A DNA stretch of 35,325 nucleotides from Paenibacillus doosanensis (GCF_025060755.1 NZ_JANYUY010000074.1:1-35325), one strand, 5' to 3'. Positions 1 through 9,105 are shown, counted from the first letter of the stretch. The notes: generated from the letters alone by a model not told the origin. Program-made: numbers and translations.

Positions 1-343
<343 letters not shown>

Positions 344-378
344 TACGATCGATGCCGAAGCACCTTTCGTTATAACAG

Positions 379-547
379 AGCTTGTCTTAAGCTCAAAATT
401 CAATGCTAGCGAGAATTTGCATTCTCTATTTAACACTCACTCGTTGTTCAGTTTTCAAAGGACAATCGTTCTAGATGCCGCGCTTTTCAACTCATTTTCG
501 AATTGTTTTAGCGGCGACTTTCTTAATATACCACAGCTTGTCTTAAG
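379..547 (-). repeat. Two copies of a 13-bp element in the 16S leader
   Basis: The 13 bases AGCTTGTCTTAAG (plus strand) occur exactly at 379-391 and 535-547. In each copy the element sits between a -35-like and a -10-like hexamer read on the minus strand: TTGCAT (549-554) and TATATT (525-530) for the distal copy, TTGAGC (391-396) and TATAAC (369-374) for the proximal copy. The proximal copy also forms a small inverted repeat (GAGCTT/AAGCTC). Tandem rrn promoters are known in many bacteria, but a start from the proximal site would lie only about 20 bases before mature 16S, so it could instead be a processing or leader element. Confidence 0.6.
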
Positions 548-554
548 AATGCAA
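525..554 (-). promoter_or_regulatory. Probable rrn operon promoter
   Basis: Read on the minus strand there is TTGCAT (549-554), an 18-base spacer and TATATT (525-530), about 180 bases ahead of mature 16S. Downstream, at 446-460, lies the leader motif CTTTGAAAACTGAAC, typical of the boxA-containing leaders of Firmicutes rrn operons. Assignment is by pattern only; the spacer is one base longer than the optimum. Confidence 0.55.
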
Positions 555-575
555 GCTTTTTTTCAAAAAATCTTT

Positions 576-845
576 TCAAACGACCCATAGCTTCAAAGCG
601 ACAAGCATTAGCAGCCCGGGCACCCCCAACACGCTAACCGTGCTTACGGTGGCTGCATTCAAAGGAACTTCAATCCGGGTGTAAGGACCGAATAGATTTA
701 GAATATACAATAAAAAGGCCGCAAATGCAACATGGAGACATATGTACCCGATCCATTGGAAAGCGTGCTTATGCCTGAACAGCGTTATGGCTAGCAGCAA
801 TCCGGATACGATCAGAATGCCCCACAACAAATATTGCTTCGTCAT
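576..845 (-). CDS. bofA: Pro-sigma-K processing inhibitor BofA
   Basis: BofA is an integral membrane protein of the outer forespore membrane. In B. subtilis it holds the intramembrane protease SpoIVFB inactive, with SpoIVFA, until the forespore signals, so that pro-sigma-K is cut at the right time. The 89-residue product is nearly all hydrophobic: segments at about 5-22 and 32-50, and a C-terminal hydrophobic stretch (about 65-88) with the Gly-Val-Pro-Gly turn typical of the family. Its ATG (843-845) overlaps the yaaL stop by one base (TAATG), so the two are translationally coupled. Position after recR-yaaL and before an rrn operon matches B. subtilis exactly. Confidence 0.9.
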   Translation of the reverse strand: MTKQYLLWGILIVSGLLLAITLFRHKHAFQWIGYICLHVAFAAFLLYILNLFGPYTRIEVPLNAATVSTVSVLGVPGLLMLVALKLWVV

Positions 846-1120
846 TACCCTTCCACCGCCCTTGTTCTGTACACGTCCATCGCCGATAGATTCATTTGCT
901 TCGCTTGTTTAATCAGCATCTCAAACCGTTTCTCGGCTGCCTCCAAAGCATACACCGCATAATCGATTTGCTCCTTCTCCAGCACATAATCCAGCCGATG
1001 CTGCGCGGTAACCCATTCTTTATGCGCTTTATCGATTTCCAGCAGCAGCTGCAAGCCGTCGTTTTTAACGAGTTCGCGTTCACGCCGGTTCCTGCGGGAT
1101 ATTATTTTCCAAAGCTTCAT
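845..1120 (-). CDS. yaaL: DUF2508 family protein, YaaL-like
   Basis: Small soluble protein of 91 residues, rich in charged residues and probably mostly helical (for example DYVLEKEQIDYAVYALEAAE near the middle). The family has no assigned biochemical role. It is recognised by size, sequence character and the conserved place between recR and bofA. The start is set by GGGAGGGATCGGT just ahead of the ATG. It is one base into bofA, so both are made from one transcript. A terminator lies between recR and this gene, so a separate promoter is expected in 1121-1216; A/T-rich TATA-like stretches are present there, but I cannot pick one reliably. Confidence 0.8.
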   Translation of the reverse strand: MKLWKIISRRNRRERELVKNDGLQLLLEIDKAHKEWVTAQHRLDYVLEKEQIDYAVYALEAAEKRFEMLIKQAKQMNLSAMDVYRTRAVEG

Positions 1121-1216
1121 ACCGATCCCTCCCGAAGTTTGTCCTATACTCTATACATATAGTAGAGGCCGCTTCGATAGAACCGGAGTTTTTTCACCAC
1201 ACTTCCAAGCAACGGC

Positions 1217-1259
1217 AAAAAAAGCCGCACCGGAACAATTACATCCCACAATGCGGCTT
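1217..1259 (-). terminator. Rho-independent terminator after recR
   Basis: On the minus strand AAGCCGCA pairs with TGCGGCTT across a loop of about 22 bases and is followed by seven T residues. It lies 17 bases past the recR stop and ends the dnaX-ybaB-recR transcript before yaaL-bofA. Confidence 0.85.
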
Positions 1260-1275
1260 CAATTATTTAGACAGA

Positions 1276-1872
1276 TTACAGCTCTCTGCGCCCTTCCAGC
1301 GCTTTGGTCAGCGTGACTTCATCGGCGTATTCCAGATCTCCCCCAACAGGAAGCCCGTGTGCGATCCGGGTCACCTTCAAACCGAAAGGGCGCACCAGCC
1401 GGGACAAATACATCGCCGTCGCTTCCCCTTCGATGTTAGGGTTCGTTGCCAAAATAAGCTCCTGTACCCGTTCATCGGATAGTCGCTTCAATAGATCGGC
1501 AATCCGGATTTCATCGGGGCCGATTCCCTCCATCGGCGAAATGGCGCCGTGCAGGACATGGTAATACCCGTTGAACTCCCTGGTCCGCTCCATAGCGACC
1601 AAATCTTTGGGTTCCTGGACTACGCAAATCACCGAGCGATCCCTTGTTTTGTCTTGGCAAATCCGGCAAGGATCGGTATCCGTAATGTTGCAGCATACGG
1701 AACAATAATGCAAATTCCGCTTGACATTGACTAGCGCTTTGGCAAAATCGATGCAATCGTCTTCCTTCATTCTCAGCACGTGAAAAGCAAGCCGCGCCGC
1801 CGTTTTAGGCCCGATACCGGGCAAACGGGAGAAGGCGTCGATCAGTTTAGCTAACGGTTCGGGATAAAACAA
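1276..1872 (-). CDS. recR: Recombination mediator RecR
   Basis: RecR works with RecF and RecO to load RecA onto gapped DNA. The 198-residue product has the family layout: an N-terminal helix-hairpin-helix ([14 protein letters not shown], 17-30), a four-cysteine zinc finger (Cys57, Cys60, Cys69, Cys72), a Toprim domain starting at about residue 80 (VVQEPKDL), and the C-terminal [15 protein letters not shown] motif. The start is TTG at 1870-1872, with AAGGAG nine bases upstream; no ATG fits the family N-terminus. It is downstream of ybaB in the dnaX operon, the standard bacterial order, and is followed by a terminator. Confidence 0.97.
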   Translation of the reverse strand: MFYPEPLAKLIDAFSRLPGIGPKTAARLAFHVLRMKEDDCIDFAKALVNVKRNLHYCSVCCNITDTDPCRICQDKTRDRSVICVVQEPKDLVAMERTREFNGYYHVLHGAISPMEGIGPDEIRIADLLKRLSDERVQELILATNPNIEGEATAMYLSRLVRPFGLKVTRIAHGLPVGGDLEYADEVTLTKALEGRREL

Positions 1873-1911
1873 ACGAGGTAGCTCCTTATGCTTTCAAATT
1901 AAGTGCCGGGT

Positions 1912-2223
1912 TTAGAACAAGCCGGGAATATTCATGCCGCCGGTCAAACGGGACATTTCCTTGTTCGCCATTTCTTCCGCTTTGGTCATAGCATCGTTGA
2001 TCGCCGTCAATACGAGATCCTGCAGCATTTCAACATCGTCCGGGTCTACCGCTTCCGGTTTGATGACGATATTGGTCACTTTTTTTTGGCCGTTAACCGT
2101 CACGGTAACGACACCGCCGCCGGCGGAGCCTTCTATCGTTTTTTGCGCAAGCTCTTCCTGCGTCTTCAGCATTTGCTCCTGCATTTTCTTCACTTGCTTC
2201 ATCATTTGGTTCATGTTGTTCAT
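1912..2223 (-). CDS. ybaB: YbaB/EbfC family nucleoid-associated protein
   Basis: Small dimeric DNA-binding protein of 103 residues. The Met- and Gln-rich helical N-terminus ([19 protein letters not shown]) and the central [18 protein letters not shown] strand region are hallmarks of the family. It begins 18 bases after the dnaX stop, with AAGGAGCGG as ribosome binding site, and precedes recR. The B. subtilis name at this position is yaaK. Family members bind DNA with little sequence preference; their exact role in Firmicutes is not settled. Confidence 0.95.
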   Translation of the reverse strand: MNNMNQMMKQVKKMQEQMLKTQEELAQKTIEGSAGGGVVTVTVNGQKKVTNIVIKPEAVDPDDVEMLQDLVLTAINDAMTKAEEMANKEMSRLTGGMNIPGLF

Positions 2224-2241
2224 TATGATCCGCTCCTTATC

Positions 2242-3981
2242 TTAATCTTCTTTTATTTTTACCAGGTCTTCGCCAAACATTTGGATGGCTTCATGAATCC
2301 ATTCTTCCTTGACCGCATTAGGTTCGTCCTCGGCAACGAGCTTCAGCTCCTCCTTGGCCGCTTCGGCAGGCTTCGCCTGTTCCGCCGCCGCCTTCCAGTC
2401 CTTCATCATGATAGTCACGAGATGAAGCGGCGTGCCAAGAACGTCGTTCATCACTTGCTCGATCAACTGTTTATTCGCGGGCTTTTCCGTCGTTTCCCGA
2501 TGCATCGAGCTTTTAAAAGCAACCAGCAGATTGCCGCCGGACACGGATACAGGTTCTCCGTCTACAAGCCAGGCATGGATCGTAATTTTTTGCTCTTTGA
2601 CCCGTCCCAGCACTTGGCTCCACCGCTGCAAAGCCTCGCGAGTCTCGTCCGTGTCTTTCCCCTCGAGATAACCGTCCAGCTTCTCGATTTTTTTAATGGC
2701 AACCGGCGCAGAGGCCGGTCTCGCGCCCGATGCGCCGCCGCCTCCGAACGAATTCGGAGCAGCGGGAGCAACTCCCTGCTTCAACAGCTGGGAGAGCTGC
2801 TCTTCCAGCCGTTGAATCCGGCCTTTCAACTGGTTGATGAGTCCGTCAGGGGCAGGTTCCGCTGCCCTGGCGCCGCCCGCTTCCGAAGCTTCGCCGCCTT
2901 GCGTGCTGCACAGCTTCATAAGGGCCACTTCGAGCAGCGTTTGCGGCTGCACCGAATATTTCATTTCCGTCTGATAATAATTCAGCGTATCGATCATGGA
3001 AATGAGCTCCTGGGTGGTAAACGATTCGGCCACTTCGGCAAACGGCTTAATATCTATAATGCGGTCGGTGACGGCTTGCGAGCCGGGCACCATCTTGACC
3101 ATTAACAGGTCGCGGAAGTAATAAAGCAAACTCTCCATGCATTTATCCGCGCTTTTGCCTTCCTGCATGAAATCGTCGACCAGCTTGAGCACGGCGCCTA
3201 CATCTCTGCGTTTTACGGCATGCACCAGCTTCTCGAACTGATCTCCGGCCATCCCGCCGGTAATCGCTACGACATCGTCGTAGGCGATCGTTTTGCCCGA
3301 GAACGCCATGATCTGATCCAGCAGGCTGAGCGCGTCGCGCATGCCGCCGTCGGACAATCTCGCAATAAAGCGGATAGCCTCTTCTTCCGCCTCGATGTTC
3401 TCTTCCCGGCAAACTTCGCGAAGCCGCTCGACTTGTTCGTCCAAGGAAACGCGGCGAAAATCAAAGCGTTGACACCGCGAAATAATCGTGGCCGGTATTT
3501 TATGCGGCTCCGTCGTGGCCAAAATGAACATCACGTGAGCAGGCGGCTCTTCCAACGTTTTGAGCAGCGCGTTGAAAGCCTCCGTCGTCAGCATGTGAAC
3601 CTCGTCGATAATATACACTTTGTGCCGAACTTCGGTAGGAGCGTATTTCACCTTATCACGAATGTCGCGGATTTCCTCAACACCCCGATTGGAGGCGGCG
3701 TCGATCTCCACCACATCCATAACCGCGCCTTCCGTAATACGGATGCAATTGGCGCACTCGTTGCACGGTTCCTCGGCGGGACCCTTCAAACAATTGACGG
3801 CCTTAGCCAAAATTTTGGCAGCACTCGTCTTCCCCGTCCCCCGCGGCCCGTTAAACAAATACGCATGAGTAAACCGCCCCTCGCGAAGCGAATTTTGCAA
3901 GGTTTGAACAATGTGCTTCTGCCCTACAATTTCCCGGAAAGCCTGCGGTCTCCACGTTCGGTATAATGCGATATGTGCCAT
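2242..3981 (-). CDS. dnaX: DNA polymerase III subunit gamma/tau
   Basis: Clamp-loader ATPase that, with delta and delta', opens the beta clamp, and through its C-terminal part bridges the replicase. The 579-residue protein has Walker A GPRGTGKT at 45-52, a four-Cys zinc module (Cys64, Cys73, Cys76, Cys79), Walker B IIDEVHM at 124-130 and the TTEPHKIPATIISRCQRFDF sensor/arginine-finger region. The C-terminal third contains a low-complexity Ala/Gly/Pro linker followed by the tau-type domain. First gene of dnaX-ybaB-recR. The sequence TATAAT at 4014-4019 (minus strand) ahead of it is a likely -10 element, though no good -35 is visible. Confidence 0.97.
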   Translation of the reverse strand: MAHIALYRTWRPQAFREIVGQKHIVQTLQNSLREGRFTHAYLFNGPRGTGKTSAAKILAKAVNCLKGPAEEPCNECANCIRITEGAVMDVVEIDAASNRGVEEIRDIRDKVKYAPTEVRHKVYIIDEVHMLTTEAFNALLKTLEEPPAHVMFILATTEPHKIPATIISRCQRFDFRRVSLDEQVERLREVCREENIEAEEEAIRFIARLSDGGMRDALSLLDQIMAFSGKTIAYDDVVAITGGMAGDQFEKLVHAVKRRDVGAVLKLVDDFMQEGKSADKCMESLLYYFRDLLMVKMVPGSQAVTDRIIDIKPFAEVAESFTTQELISMIDTLNYYQTEMKYSVQPQTLLEVALMKLCSTQGGEASEAGGARAAEPAPDGLINQLKGRIQRLEEQLSQLLKQGVAPAAPNSFGGGGASGARPASAPVAIKKIEKLDGYLEGKDTDETREALQRWSQVLGRVKEQKITIHAWLVDGEPVSVSGGNLLVAFKSSMHRETTEKPANKQLIEQVMNDVLGTPLHLVTIMMKDWKAAAEQAKPAEAAKEELKLVAEDEPNAVKEEWIHEAIQMFGEDLVKIKED

Positions 3982-4047
3982 AGCTTCCTCTCCAACGATG
4001 GTTTATCCAGTCTATTATACTACACTTGAGCGGCACAAATGAAGTGC

Positions 4048-5109
4048 TTACGGAAACGGGATGCTAAGCGTGAAGGTCGTTCCGTATCCTTTGGAGGAAA
4101 CGCGAATATGCCCGCCTATATCATGGATAATGCGCTGGCAGATGGATAAGCCGAGTCCCGTTCCTTCTTCCTTCGTCGTAAAGAACGGATCAAAGATTTT
4201 ATCAATGACAAATAGCGGGATACCCGGACCCGTATCGTGAATATCAATGTTGACCTTGCGCTCTTCATTATCCACCCTTTCGGTTATCGTTAAATGGCCT
4301 CCGTCCCCCATGGCCTCTATGCCATTTTTGCAAATATTCAAGAAGACTTGTTTCAACATCTCCCTATCCGCTATGATCCGGGGCAGCCGATCCGATATGT
4401 CGCATTGGACGATAACCCCGTGAAGAATAGCCTCGTTATTAATAATCGGCATAATGTCGCGCACAACCTGCGATAAATCGACGGATGCGTACGTTACGTT
4501 CTTCGGCTTGCTCAGCAGTAAAAATTCGTTGACTAGCTCATTGATCCGGTTCATCTCGGTCAGCATCACTTCGGTATATCCGCATTCGCGTTCCATCCCT
4601 TGCTCTTGCAGCGTCCTGCGCAGCACCTGCAAAAAGCCCTTAATAGAGGTCAGGGGATTGCGGATTTCATGAGCGGTTCCGGCCGCGATCTGTCCGATCA
4701 TAGCCAGCCGGTCGCTGCGCTGAACCTGCTCCTCCAATGAACGGAGATTCGTTACATCCTTGAAAATAATGTATGCGCCCGCAATTTGATCGCTCTCGTC
4801 CCGCAATACGTTGGAATCGAGCAGCAGCTCGTAGCGCTCCTGATTGTTCGTCCATGACAGCGCATGATTGCGAACGACCATGCCGTCCAATATGTTGCGC
4901 CGGACGAGCTGATGCTCTGCCGGCAGCGTAGCAAATATATGCTCCATAGGCTGCCCAAGCACCTTCTTCTTCTCCAAGCCGAGCACACGGCACGCCATGT
5001 CACTGATATCAATCAGTTGGAACTCTGTGTCTATAAGTATGACTCCCAGATTGACATCTTGCAAAAATGCTCCGGCAAATTGCTGTAGCAAATTTAACCC
5101 CCGCTGCAA
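4048..5109 (-). CDS. Soluble PAS-domain sensor histidine kinase (sporulation-kinase type)
   Basis: Histidine kinase of 353 residues without a membrane segment, so it acts in the cytosol. An N-terminal PAS domain spans about 12-120. The H box (GTAHEIRNPLTSIKGFLQVL) has phospho-acceptor His147. The ATPase domain shows the N box (NICKNGIEAM, 258-267), G1 (DTGPGIP, 292-298) and G2 (EGTGLGLS, 315-322). The H box resembles the Kin kinases that feed Spo0F in Bacillus, and no response-regulator gene is adjacent, which fits a phosphorelay orphan kinase; this role is inferred. The start is TTG at 5107-5109, placed by AGGAGGTG five bases upstream. It sits alone between the SRP RNA terminator and dnaX. 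Its signal is unknown. Confidence 0.88.
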   Translation of the reverse strand: MQRGLNLLQQFAGAFLQDVNLGVILIDTEFQLIDISDMACRVLGLEKKKVLGQPMEHIFATLPAEHQLVRRNILDGMVVRNHALSWTNNQERYELLLDSNVLRDESDQIAGAYIIFKDVTNLRSLEEQVQRSDRLAMIGQIAAGTAHEIRNPLTSIKGFLQVLRRTLQEQGMERECGYTEVMLTEMNRINELVNEFLLLSKPKNVTYASVDLSQVVRDIMPIINNEAILHGVIVQCDISDRLPRIIADREMLKQVFLNICKNGIEAMGDGGHLTITERVDNEERKVNIDIHDTGPGIPLFVIDKIFDPFFTTKEEGTGLGLSICQRIIHDIGGHIRVSSKGYGTTFTLSIPFP

Positions 5110-5202
5110 CGTGCCACCTCCTAACTATACCCAGTGCAAAAACAGTCCTAGTTAACTTTAGTATACAATTCTCCTAAATTTTTCATTTTCCTTCTGTAAG
5201 CA

Positions 5203-5249
5203 CAAAAAAACACCGTTTTATAGCCTTTTTCGAGGCTTAAACGATGTTC
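5203..5249 (-). terminator. Terminator of the SRP RNA
   Basis: On the minus strand AACATCGTTTAAGCC pairs imperfectly with GGCTATAAAACGGTGTT around a short A-rich loop and is followed by a run of T residues (5204-5210). It lies about 30 bases past the SRP RNA 3' end. Confidence 0.85.
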
Positions 5250-5277
5250 ACGTGTACATTATTTAAGATAAAATTAT

Positions 5278-5543
5278 ACCGTGCACCAACCTTGATATTA
5301 CGATCCAAGCGGAATTTTTAGACTTGGCTCAAGCAAGGCCACCCTTCGGCACATGGAACCTCATGCTTACGGCTGCTTCCTTCCGGACCTGACCGGATTC
5401 ACACGCATCCATTGCGAAGGACCCGACTCTCAACACCAATTCTAAAACCCAAACCTTACATCGTAATACCGCATGATGGCGATCGACCCCGCTACAGCGG
5501 ATTGCGGGTTACAGGGCACCGCTACCTCCCCGTCTAGCACGGC
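5278..5543 (-). ncRNA. scr: Signal recognition particle RNA (Bacillus long type, with Alu domain)
   Basis: About 266 bases on the minus strand. The S-domain core GTCAGGTCCGGAAGGAAGCA (around 5372-5391) is the universal Ffh-binding helix 8 region. The 5' part contains the Alu-domain sequence GGGGAGGTAGCGGTGCCCTG seen in B. subtilis scRNA, and the 3' end GTGCACGGT pairs with the 5' end. It forms the SRP with Ffh for co-translational membrane targeting. A promoter and a terminator flank it closely. B. subtilis has scr at the same place, upstream of dnaX. End points are set by homology and are accurate to a few bases. Confidence 0.96.
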
Positions 5544-5550
5544 AAAGATA

Positions 5551-5579
5551 AGTATAGACGATTCCTGCAGAAATAGCAA
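5551..5579 (-). promoter_or_regulatory. Promoter of the SRP RNA
   Basis: Read on the minus strand: -35 TTGCTA (5574-5579), a 17-base spacer, -10 TATACT (5551-5556), and the expected start about 7-8 bases later, at the predicted 5' end of the RNA. It has the form of a strong vegetative (sigma-A) promoter. Confidence 0.85.
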
Positions 5580-5589
5580 CCCACCGGGA

Positions 5590-5979
5590 TTATTTGCGGG
5601 ATACGGAAACTTTCACCGTATAGCGCGGCATTGCTTTGCTCAGCTTGTCCCGAGCGTCCTGTTCGATCCTAGCCGTCTCTTCGTCGGACAAGCCGGCCGG
5701 AACCTTCAAATTGACCGTCGCATTAGGGCCGTTAATGATAATCGTCGAATCCGTCACATGAGCTACCTGAGCGACGGTTGCTTTCATAACGCGGGCATCG
5801 TCCATATACGTGTGGTAAGTCGGGCTCATCGGCATGTTCGGATTGACTTCGGTCATACCCAAAAGGCCGTCGCGCGAATACGACTTGGCTTTAGTTACGC
5901 CGTCCTGTTTCTGGCAGGCAGCGCCGGTCACGGCAAGCGCAGCTCCGAGCAGCAGCGGCAGCGCGAATTTCGGTCTCAT
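5590..5979 (-). CDS. YhcN/YlaJ-type sporulation lipoprotein
   Basis: Predicted exported lipoprotein of 129 residues. The N-terminus MRPKFALPLLLGAALAVTG is a signal peptide ending at Cys22; the residues before it (Gly-Ala-Ala-Cys) make a slightly unusual lipobox, lacking the common Leu at -3. The C-terminal part (DSTIIINGPNATVNLKVPAG, then DEETARIEQDARDKL and a final VKVSV strand) fits the YhcN/YlaJ family, whose members are linked to spores. The start is ATG 5977-5979, with AGGAGGTG nine bases upstream; the GTG further out overlaps that ribosome binding site. The gene stands alone between rpmE and the SRP RNA. Function unknown. Confidence 0.78.
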   Translation of the reverse strand: MRPKFALPLLLGAALAVTGAACQKQDGVTKAKSYSRDGLLGMTEVNPNMPMSPTYHTYMDDARVMKATVAQVAHVTDSTIIINGPNATVNLKVPAGLSDEETARIEQDARDKLSKAMPRYTVKVSVSRK

Positions 5980-6115
5980 CAACAAAAACACCTCCTGAAA
6001 CCATTCTTAAGAACAATATAGCGGCAAATGTCGAAATCGACCGTGCCACTTTGTCCTTAGGATGGCCTCAGGAGGCTTGTTTATGCTGTAAGACGTCTGG
6101 AAACAGGCATGAAAC

Positions 6116-6313
6116 TTAGATGCCGTATTTCTTTTTGAATTTATCAACGCGACCGCCGGCATCAACAAATTTTTGTTTGCCAGTGAAGAACGGATGGCAA
6201 GCGGAACAAATCTCTACGCGCAGATTCTGCTTAATGGAACCTGTTTCGAACGTATTGCCGCAAGCGCAAGTAACCGTTGTGTTATGGTACGTAGGATGGA
6301 TTGCTTCTTTCAT
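6116..6313 (-). CDS. rpmE: 50S ribosomal protein L31, zinc-binding type
   Basis: Ribosomal protein of 65 residues. It keeps all four zinc-ligand cysteines of the RpmE (type A) form: CAC near residue 16 and CSAC near residue 36. The ending [14 protein letters not shown] is typical. The ATG at 6311-6313 is chosen because AGAGGTG lies six bases upstream; an upstream GTG at 6322 overlaps the ribosome binding site. Downstream of rho, as in B. subtilis, except that a radical SAM gene lies in between. Zinc-type L31 is normally replaced by a Cys-free paralogue under zinc limitation; no such paralogue is in the window. Confidence 0.96.
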   Translation of the reverse strand: MKEAIHPTYHNTTVTCACGNTFETGSIKQNLRVEICSACHPFFTGKQKFVDAGGRVDKFKKKYGI

Positions 6314-6396
6314 TTCTTTCACCTCTTTTGCCCTGAAACACCATGTGAATCAGAGTTATCAAATACACACATGACGGCATTATATCATGTCGTCCA

Positions 6397-7665
6397 TTAT
6401 CGTTGCAAGTGGTTTCTGTTAGTTACCAAATCTGGAACATGCGTGTACGAACCAAGCACGACGCCAGGCAATTCCTCCCGGAAAATCTCCAGCATTTGCT
6501 TCATTCCGTACAGCTCTCCCTGAGGCTTCGGAATCAGGTTCAAATAGCTTTCCGGGTCAATATTCAAATTGCGCAGCTGGATCAATTTGAGATCGGTGCG
6601 GCGCACAAACTCGATCATGGCCTCGATTTCTTCTTCGCGGTCGGTAACGCCCGGGAAGATCAAGTAATTGATCGACGTATAGACTCCATGGTCGGCGGCG
6701 TAACGTAGAGACTTCTCCACATTTTTGAGCGTATATCCGCGCGGCTTGTAGTAGGCGTTGTAGTGATCGTCCAGCGCGCTGATCGTGCTTACGCGCATCA
6801 AATCGAGTCCGGCGTCGACGATTCCGCGGATATGGTCGGTAAGCCCGGCGTTCGTATTAATATTAATATACCCCATGCTCGTCTGCTCGCGCACTTCACG
6901 TATCGCCTTAATAATCGTAGGGGCCTGTGTCGAAGGCTCTCCTTCGCAGCCTTGTCCGAAACTAATAATGCTCTCCGGCGTCTTCAGATGCTCCAGCATA
7001 ACCTGCACGACTTCTTCTACGGTCGGCTTGAAGTTCATCCGCGTCTGCGGGGCGGGAAAGCCGCTGTCGTCGGGCTGTTCGGAGATGCAGCCGAAGCAGC
7101 CGGCGTTACAGGAGAACGACACCGGCACCGCGCCTTCCCAGCGATTCAAAAACGTGTTGGATGCGGTAAGGCATTCGTAACCCAGCGCACAGTTGGACAA
7201 ATGCTGATACAGGCGATTATCGCCGTATTTCTCAAGCAGATGCTGAACCTGCAGCTCAAGCTCGTTCGGATCGCAATTGCGCGGATTCCACCGCTCCGGA
7301 TCGTCGCTGGGATGAGCCGCTGCATAGAACCGTCCGTCTTTCCAGACGGCGGCCGTATAACCGAATAAGGGCAGCAGCTGGCTCTTGTCCGTCTTCACGT
7401 AACCCGGAATAAGAAGCCGGGTAAAGCCTTGCGGAAGCAGCGCCCCGACGGCGGACACATCCCCCGGAACAATCTCCATCTTCCCGGTGGCGGCGTTCAG
7501 ACCGACCGGTCGGGTATGAGGCAAGCTGACGAGCGTAGCCCCTTCCGGAAGCGGAATGAGCTCGTCTTCCATAATATCGGTAACCATTTCTCCATTACGG
7601 CCGAGAGCAACGTAATCGGGATGATCGAATACGTTCCCGTCCCGGTCGGCGTATAACAAGTTCAT
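6397..7665 (-). CDS. Radical SAM protein of unknown function
   Basis: A 422-residue protein with a radical SAM core in its second half. The [4Fe-4S]-binding motif is CNAGCFGC (Cys186, Cys190, Cys193; CX3CX2C). It is followed by a conserved-looking GQGCEGEPST segment and the usual alternating strand/helix pattern (NINTNAGL, RVSTISALDDHYNAYYKPRG, INYLIFPGVTDREEE). The N-terminal 180 residues form an extra domain with further cysteines (131, 159, 165) that I do not recognise; the cysteines could hold a second cluster. The ATG is set by AAGGAGC nine bases upstream. It starts 25 bases after rho, so it is probably co-transcribed. Substrate and product are unknown. Confidence 0.85.
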   Translation of the reverse strand: MNLLYADRDGNVFDHPDYVALGRNGEMVTDIMEDELIPLPEGATLVSLPHTRPVGLNAATGKMEIVPGDVSAVGALLPQGFTRLLIPGYVKTDKSQLLPLFGYTAAVWKDGRFYAAAHPSDDPERWNPRNCDPNELELQVQHLLEKYGDNRLYQHLSNCALGYECLTASNTFLNRWEGAVPVSFSCNAGCFGCISEQPDDSGFPAPQTRMNFKPTVEEVVQVMLEHLKTPESIISFGQGCEGEPSTQAPTIIKAIREVREQTSMGYININTNAGLTDHIRGIVDAGLDLMRVSTISALDDHYNAYYKPRGYTLKNVEKSLRYAADHGVYTSINYLIFPGVTDREEEIEAMIEFVRRTDLKLIQLRNLNIDPESYLNLIPKPQGELYGMKQMLEIFREELPGVVLGSYTHVPDLVTNRNHLQR

Positions 7666-7690
7666 CGGTCCAAAGCTCCTTCCTGTTGAA

Positions 7691-9001
7691 TTACGACGCG
7701 GAGTTCTTCACTCTTTTGGAAGAAGGCGATGAGGAGGACGAAGAGGAACCGTTGCCGCCTGTTTTTTCCAACATGTCCAGAAACTCTTGATTGGTTTTGG
7801 AATCGGCGAGCTTCTTCAGGAACGCTTCCAAGTACTCGTGGGAATCGTTCATGCCTTTGCGGATCGCCCATACTTTATCCAGCTCTTCTTTGGTCAGGAG
7901 CATCTCTTCGCGACGCGTACCCGAACGGCGTATATCGATCGCCGGGAAAATTCTGCGTTCGGCCAATTTCCGGTCCAAATGCAGCTCCAAATTGCCCGTA
8001 CCTTTAAATTCCTCATAAATGACATCGTCCATGCGCGATCCCGTTTCGATCAGCGCAGTCGCCAAAATGGTCAAGCTGCCGCCTTCCTCGATGTTGCGGG
8101 CTGCGCCGAAAAACCGCTTGGGCCGGTGAAACGCCCCCGGATCGATCCCCCCGGACAATGTGCGTCCCGTCGGCGGCACGACAAGGTTGTATGCGCGGGC
8201 GAGCCGCGTAATGCTATCGAGCAAAATGACAACGTCCTTCTTATGCTCGACAAGACGCTGAGCGCGCTCCAGCACCAGCTCCGCCACCTTAATATGATTC
8301 TCGGGAAGCTCGTCGAACGTAGAAGCGACGACCTCGCCTTTGACGGAACGCTGCATATCCGTCACTTCCTCCGGACGTTCGTCAATCAGCAGCACGAACA
8401 GCTCGATATCCGGGTAGTTCGTAGAGATGCTGTTGGCGATTTCCTTAAGCAATAACGTTTTGCCTGCTTTCGGGGGAGCTACGATCAAACCGCGCTGCCC
8501 CAATCCTACGGGAGCCAATAAATCCATAAGACGAGTGGAATAATGCGTAGGGGATGTTTCCAAGACGATTTTCTTTTGCGGATAAAGAGGAGTCAAAGCT
8601 GGAAAGTGCAGTCGTTCCGCAGCTGTAACAGGGTCTTCACCATTGACCGCTTCGACGTGAAGCAGTCCGAAATATCGTTCGTTCTCTTTAGGCGGACGGC
8701 ATTTGCCGGATACCAGATCGCCGGACCGCAAATCGAATTTGCGTATTTGCGACGCGGAGATGTAAATATCCTCCGAGCTCGGCAAGTAGTTGATCGGTCT
8801 TAAGAAGCCGAAGCCATCCTGAAGAATTTCCAGGACGCCCTCCATAAACATAAGCCCGCCTTTTTCCGCCTGTGCTCTTAAGATGGCAAAAATAAGTTCT
8901 TTCTTCTTCAATTGGCCGTAATAAGGAATTTGATGCTTCTTCGCCAATTGGTAAAGCTCCGTTAATTTCAGTGCCTCTAGTTGCGCTAGATGCATATCCA
9001 T
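7691..9001 (-). CDS. rho: Transcription termination factor Rho
   Basis: Hexameric RNA-dependent ATPase that ends transcription at Rho-dependent sites. The 436-residue protein has the N-terminal helical Rho_N domain, a cold-shock-like RNA-binding domain ([20 protein letters not shown]), Walker A APPKAGKT, Walker [11 protein letters not shown], the Q loop ([20 protein letters not shown]) and the [15 protein letters not shown] segment. The end is an unusual low-complexity tail with about eight Ser in a row, followed by Lys/Arg. The ATG at 8999-9001 is preferred, with GGTGG nearby; a TTG lies five codons upstream. The order murA-rho-rpmE is conserved in Bacillales. Confidence 0.97.
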   Translation of the reverse strand: MDMHLAQLEALKLTELYQLAKKHQIPYYGQLKKKELIFAILRAQAEKGGLMFMEGVLEILQDGFGFLRPINYLPSSEDIYISASQIRKFDLRSGDLVSGKCRPPKENERYFGLLHVEAVNGEDPVTAAERLHFPALTPLYPQKKIVLETSPTHYSTRLMDLLAPVGLGQRGLIVAPPKAGKTLLLKEIANSISTNYPDIELFVLLIDERPEEVTDMQRSVKGEVVASTFDELPENHIKVAELVLERAQRLVEHKKDVVILLDSITRLARAYNLVVPPTGRTLSGGIDPGAFHRPKRFFGAARNIEEGGSLTILATALIETGSRMDDVIYEEFKGTGNLELHLDRKLAERRIFPAIDIRRSGTRREEMLLTKEELDKVWAIRKGMNDSHEYLEAFLKKLADSKTNQEFLDMLEKTGGNGSSSSSSSPSSKRVKNSAS

Positions 9002-9105
9002 AATTTCAACCACCAAACTATTAAATTTTCAAGGCTTGTAAATATACTCTAGCAATAAGTTTATGTTCTAGCTTTGCCCAAATCGGGGCGGTCTATACGA
9101 ACAAG

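Noticed and set aside
1903-3105. 400-codon plus-strand frame opposite ybaB and dnaX
   Set aside because: Antisense shadow of GC-rich genes; composition rich in His, Leu and Arg, no family, no ribosome binding site.
5444-5600. tRNA-Ser expected near the SRP RNA from B. subtilis gene order
   Set aside because: No T-loop or acceptor sequence of a tRNA is seen; the bases belong to the SRP RNA Alu domain and its promoter.
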